A DNA stretch of 64,000 bases from Bryobacter sp. (lineage in GTDB: Bacteria; Acidobacteriota; Terriglobia; Bryobacterales; Bryobacteraceae), in NCBI GenBank assembly GCA_022843625.1, contig JALHNH010000006.1, positions 1 through 64,000 of the forward strand. Reading direction: 5' to 3'. Positions 61,726 through 64,000 of the stretch are shown here, in pieces; position 1 is the stretch's first letter; the number at the start of each line of letters is the position of its first letter. Below the pieces are notes generated by a model. The model had not been told where the DNA came from. It saw only the letters and a program-made list of their open reading frames with translations, and searched no databases. A program made the translations under genes and the position numbers.

Positions 61726-64000
61726 TTACCAGCGCATACGAAGCGCGAGCTGATAAGTGCGGGGCAGATTGGATGCACTGGTGATGCGGCCAAAGTTACC
61801 ACTCGTCGGGTTGGTATCAGGACCGTTGAAGATCGTGTGGTTGAAGGCGTTAAACGACTCCACACGGAACTGGGCAGTCAGGCGCTCGACGATCTGGATG
61901 TTCTTGATCATCGAGATGTCGATGTTATCGATCATGTTGACGCGGTATGCCGGGAAGGCCTGCGGGAAGGTACGGACGTTAGCCCCAAGCTGATTGGCTG
62001 CGACACGCTCAAAGCGCGTTACGTCGAATACCTGCGGGAGATTACGGTCTTTCCACTGAAGGTCGCCACCGTAATAAATTACGTTGCCAAACTCTACCGG
62101 CCCGCCGCTCTGCAAGCTGTAGATCGTATTGAGCTGCCAGCCACCCACCAGGCGGTTACCCCAGGAGCCAACAGTGCCAAGCAGGGCCTTGCCTTTGCCC
62201 ATGGGCAATTCATAACTGCCTGAGAAGACAAAGCGCTGTGGACGGTCTTCACCGGCAACGCGGTATTGCATGCGGGAATCACCAGGGTTCAAACGGTTCG
62301 TCGCTTCCATCATCTTCGACCATTGGTAGTTGGCAAGGAATTGCAAACCATTGGAGAAGCGCTTTTCATACCGGGTCTGCAGCATGTGGAATTTTGAATA
62401 GCCGTTTGTCTGGCCTTCTACACTCACACCGCCATTGCCACTGAACTGCGGGAAGGCACGCAACAAATTGTCCTGCGAGAAAGTATTCCCGTTCAAGCCG
62501 GTACCAGGAATCAGGCCCCGGAAGGGATTGGGAACCACAGTTGCCAGACGCGTAATATTCGCCTGATCGCGAGTCGGGCTGGTGGACAAATACTGGTTGG
62601 GCACAAAGTTCAGATCGCGAGTCTCGGGAATGCGAGTTGCATCAGAACCGATGTAGCCAATTTCAATGACGGAGTCCTTACCTACGGTCTTCTGGATGTT
62701 GAAGTTCCAGCGCCAGGTTTGAGGGCTGCCAAGCTTGCGGTCGACAGTACGGACTGACTGGCCCAGGAACGTATCGGCACCCAGCGAGTTGCCTACAGGC
62801 TGGAGAATCCCTGTCGGATAAGGGTTGGCGAGGGTAGAAGCCGGAGTCAGGAAGACACCGCCAGCGGCCGCAACCAGATCCGTTTGACGGCTGAAGCCAG
62901 GCTGTTGGATTCCAAAGGTGCCATAGGTGCCCACAAAAAGGCCGCCACCACCGCGGATCACCATACCCTTGGCCCAGCTGGGCTGCCAGCTCAAGCCGAA
63001 GCGCGGCGAGAAGCTGAACCTATAAGGATCATAGATGGTGCGCCGTTCCGGCGAGGCAAAGAAAACGCCGCCGCGCGGGTTGAATTGCGAAACCGGCAGG
63101 ATCGCGCTTGGCGCGGCCGTGTAGTTGGCAATTGCGGCCGTCGCGATGCTGTTTTGCGCATTCGGATCGAAGCCGGCGAGGGTGCGGTTGAACCGCTCGG
63201 TTGTGCCGGTTTCGGACTCATAACGCAGGCCAATGTTCAAAGTCAGATTGTTGCGAATGCGCCAGTCGTCCTGAATGAAGAAAGCACTGTAGTAAGACTG
63301 GTTCGTACGTGAGGCTGCAACCTGGAAGTTACCCCCGGTTGGCAGACCCAGCAGCATGCCGGCAAGATCCTGGCCGATGCGGGCGTTGGCGGCATTGGAG
63401 GCAGCGCGAGTCCATTCCGGCCCAAAATTGAAGAGGCCACTGGAATTACCAAAGGCATTGGAGCTTTCAATCTGCTTGCGAATATCTGCGCCGAACTTGA
63501 GGTTGTGCTTACCCGTAATCTTGGTGATGCTTTCAAAAATCTGGAAGGTGTCGAATGGGGTATTGTCGCCACCGGAATCGCCGAAATCACTGTAATTGGC
63601 GAAGTCGATGCGCGGGAAAACGTTCTTGGTGCTGCTTGCCCGAAGTGAAGCGGGCAGGCCCAGAGATGTAAAGTCGAAGCCGTCACTCGGGCGGGTGCTG
63701 CCCTCGACAAAGCGGTTCCAGTTGACACGAGTGTTGAAGAGCAGCGTGGGCGTCGCGGTGTAGACGTCGTCAAAGAGGAAGCCCCAGTTAACGCGGCTCA
63801 GAAAGTTTCCCGAAACGATGTTGTTGTAGCGGTTGCCGCGATTTTCAACACGGTCATTTTGACGCATGTTGAAAAAGAGCTTGTGACGATCGGAGATGTT
63901 CCAATCGAGCCGACCCACATAGCTGGAGAAGTTGTCGCTGCGAACCGCGTTGTCAAAGCGATTGTTTTCGCCAATGGCGCTGCCAGTAGCATTGGGTGCT
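61726..64000 (-). CDS. Oar-like TonB-dependent outer-membrane protein (5' end outside window)
   Basis: At least 757 residues of an outer-membrane beta-barrel protein; the frame is open to the window edge, so the N-terminal carboxypeptidase-like and plug domains lie outside. Barrel strands are seen as repeated aromatic/polar segments (RLDWNISDRHKLFFNMRQND, FFIQDDWRIRNNLTLNIGLRYE, RFSFSPRFGLSWQPSW). The end is an aromatic-terminated strand (TYQLALRMRW), as needed for barrel insertion. It is typical of acidobacterial Oar/TonB families, with an unknown substrate. A terminator follows. Confidence 0.9.
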   Translation of the reverse strand, partial: APNATGSAIGENNRFDNAVRSDNFSSYVGRLDWNISDRHKLFFNMRQNDRVENRGNRYNNIVSGNFLSRVNWGFLFDDVYTATPTLLFNTRVNWNRFVEGSTRPSDGFDFTSLGLPASLRASSTKNVFPRIDFANYSDFGDSGGDNTPFDTFQIFESITKITGKHNLKFGADIRKQIESSNAFGNSSGLFNFGPEWTRAASNAANARIGQDLAGMLLGLPTGGNFQVAASRTNQSYYSAFFIQDDWRIRNNLTLNIGLRYESETGTTERFNRTLAGFDPNAQNSIATAAIANYTAAPSAILPVSQFNPRGGVFFASPERRTIYDPYRFSFSPRFGLSWQPSWAKGMVIRGGGGLFVGTYGTFGIQQPGFSRQTDLVAAAGGVFLTPASTLANPYPTGILQPVGNSLGADTFLGQSVRTVDRKLGSPQTWRWNFNIQKTVGKDSVIEIGYIGSDATRIPETRDLNFVPNQYLSTSPTRDQANITRLATVVPNPFRGLIPGTGLNGNTFSQDNLLRAFPQFSGNGGVSVEGQTNGYSKFHMLQTRYEKRFSNGLQFLANYQWSKMMEATNRLNPGDSRMQYRVAGEDRPQRFVFSGSYELPMGKGKALLGTVGSWGNRLVGGWQLNTIYSLQSGGPVEFGNVIYYGGDLQWKDRNLPQVFDVTRFERVAANQLGANVRTFPQAFPAYRVNMIDNIDISMIKNIQIVERLTAQFRVESFNAFNHTIFNGPDTNPTSGNFGRITSASNLPRTYQLALRMRW

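Overview
The window looks like a chromosomal segment of an acidobacterium, most likely of the Bryobacter/Solibacter kind. This is inferred from gene content and is not a database match. Pointers are three sets of genes of the planctomycete-cytochrome type (DUF1549/DUF1553/DUF1501 and DUF1592/DUF1552), an Oar-like TonB-dependent outer-membrane protein, an X6-type sigma factor beside a Ser/Thr kinase with repeats, and many secreted enzymes with acidobacterial-style leaders. The DNA is moderately GC rich and densely coded. No stretch over 300 bases is empty.

Layout. 1-264: an insertion-sequence end has cut a secreted-protein gene. 322-2828: a methyltransferase and a probable pyrophosphate-type phosphofructokinase, then divergent secG and tRNA-Leu(GAG). 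3170-11417: a chemosensory operon (cheW, cheA, cheR, cheD, cheY, cheX-like, cheB, a lone TonB-C protein, and a receptor apparently without HAMP) ended by a terminator. 11512-17378: ylxP, infB, nusA and rimP (the ribosome/transcription operon, minus strand) behind a structured leader. 17465-22013: tadA, a BshB1-like deacetylase with an altered active-site motif, a rhomboid protease, a PfkB kinase, an exported methyltransferase and a secreted protein. 22184-25053: a FAH-family hydrolase, a GMC oxidoreductase and a YCII-like protein. 25103-26171: tRNA-Pro(CGG), a HigBA-like toxin-antitoxin pair and a broken DUF433 gene.

26213-33032: a GH3 hydrolase, a D-aminoacylase-like amidohydrolase and a DUF1592/DUF1552 pair. 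33029-47227: eleven consecutive minus-strand genes: M16 protease, TPM protein, nucleotidyltransferase-like protein, LemA, aldehyde dehydrogenase, a sugar-acid dehydratase-like FAH protein, DUF1553, DUF1501, DUF362 and two leucine-rich-repeat proteins. 47263-51283: rlmN, a Gfo/Idh/MocA oxidoreductase, a small membrane protein and an enolase-superfamily protein. 51321-55059: another DUF1553/DUF1501 pair. 55367-57139: a compact nitric-oxide defence unit (truncated hemoglobin, its probable reductase and an NsrR-type regulator) with an operator-like palindrome over the promoter. 57313-61563: an alpha/beta hydrolase, a sigma factor and a Ser/Thr kinase. 61726-64000: the C-terminal part of a TonB-dependent receptor running off the window.

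Two themes cut across genes. Several start codons lie 6-9 bases behind a TANNNT box, suggesting leaderless mRNAs. Four of the seven convergent gene pairs share a 4-base stop-codon overlap (CTAG three times, CTAA once). No CRISPR array, prophage or rRNA gene was seen. No single clearly new defence or biosynthetic system stands out. The most interesting candidates are the split NO-dioxygenase operon, the unusual chemosensory receptor, the rimP leader and the deviant deacetylase.
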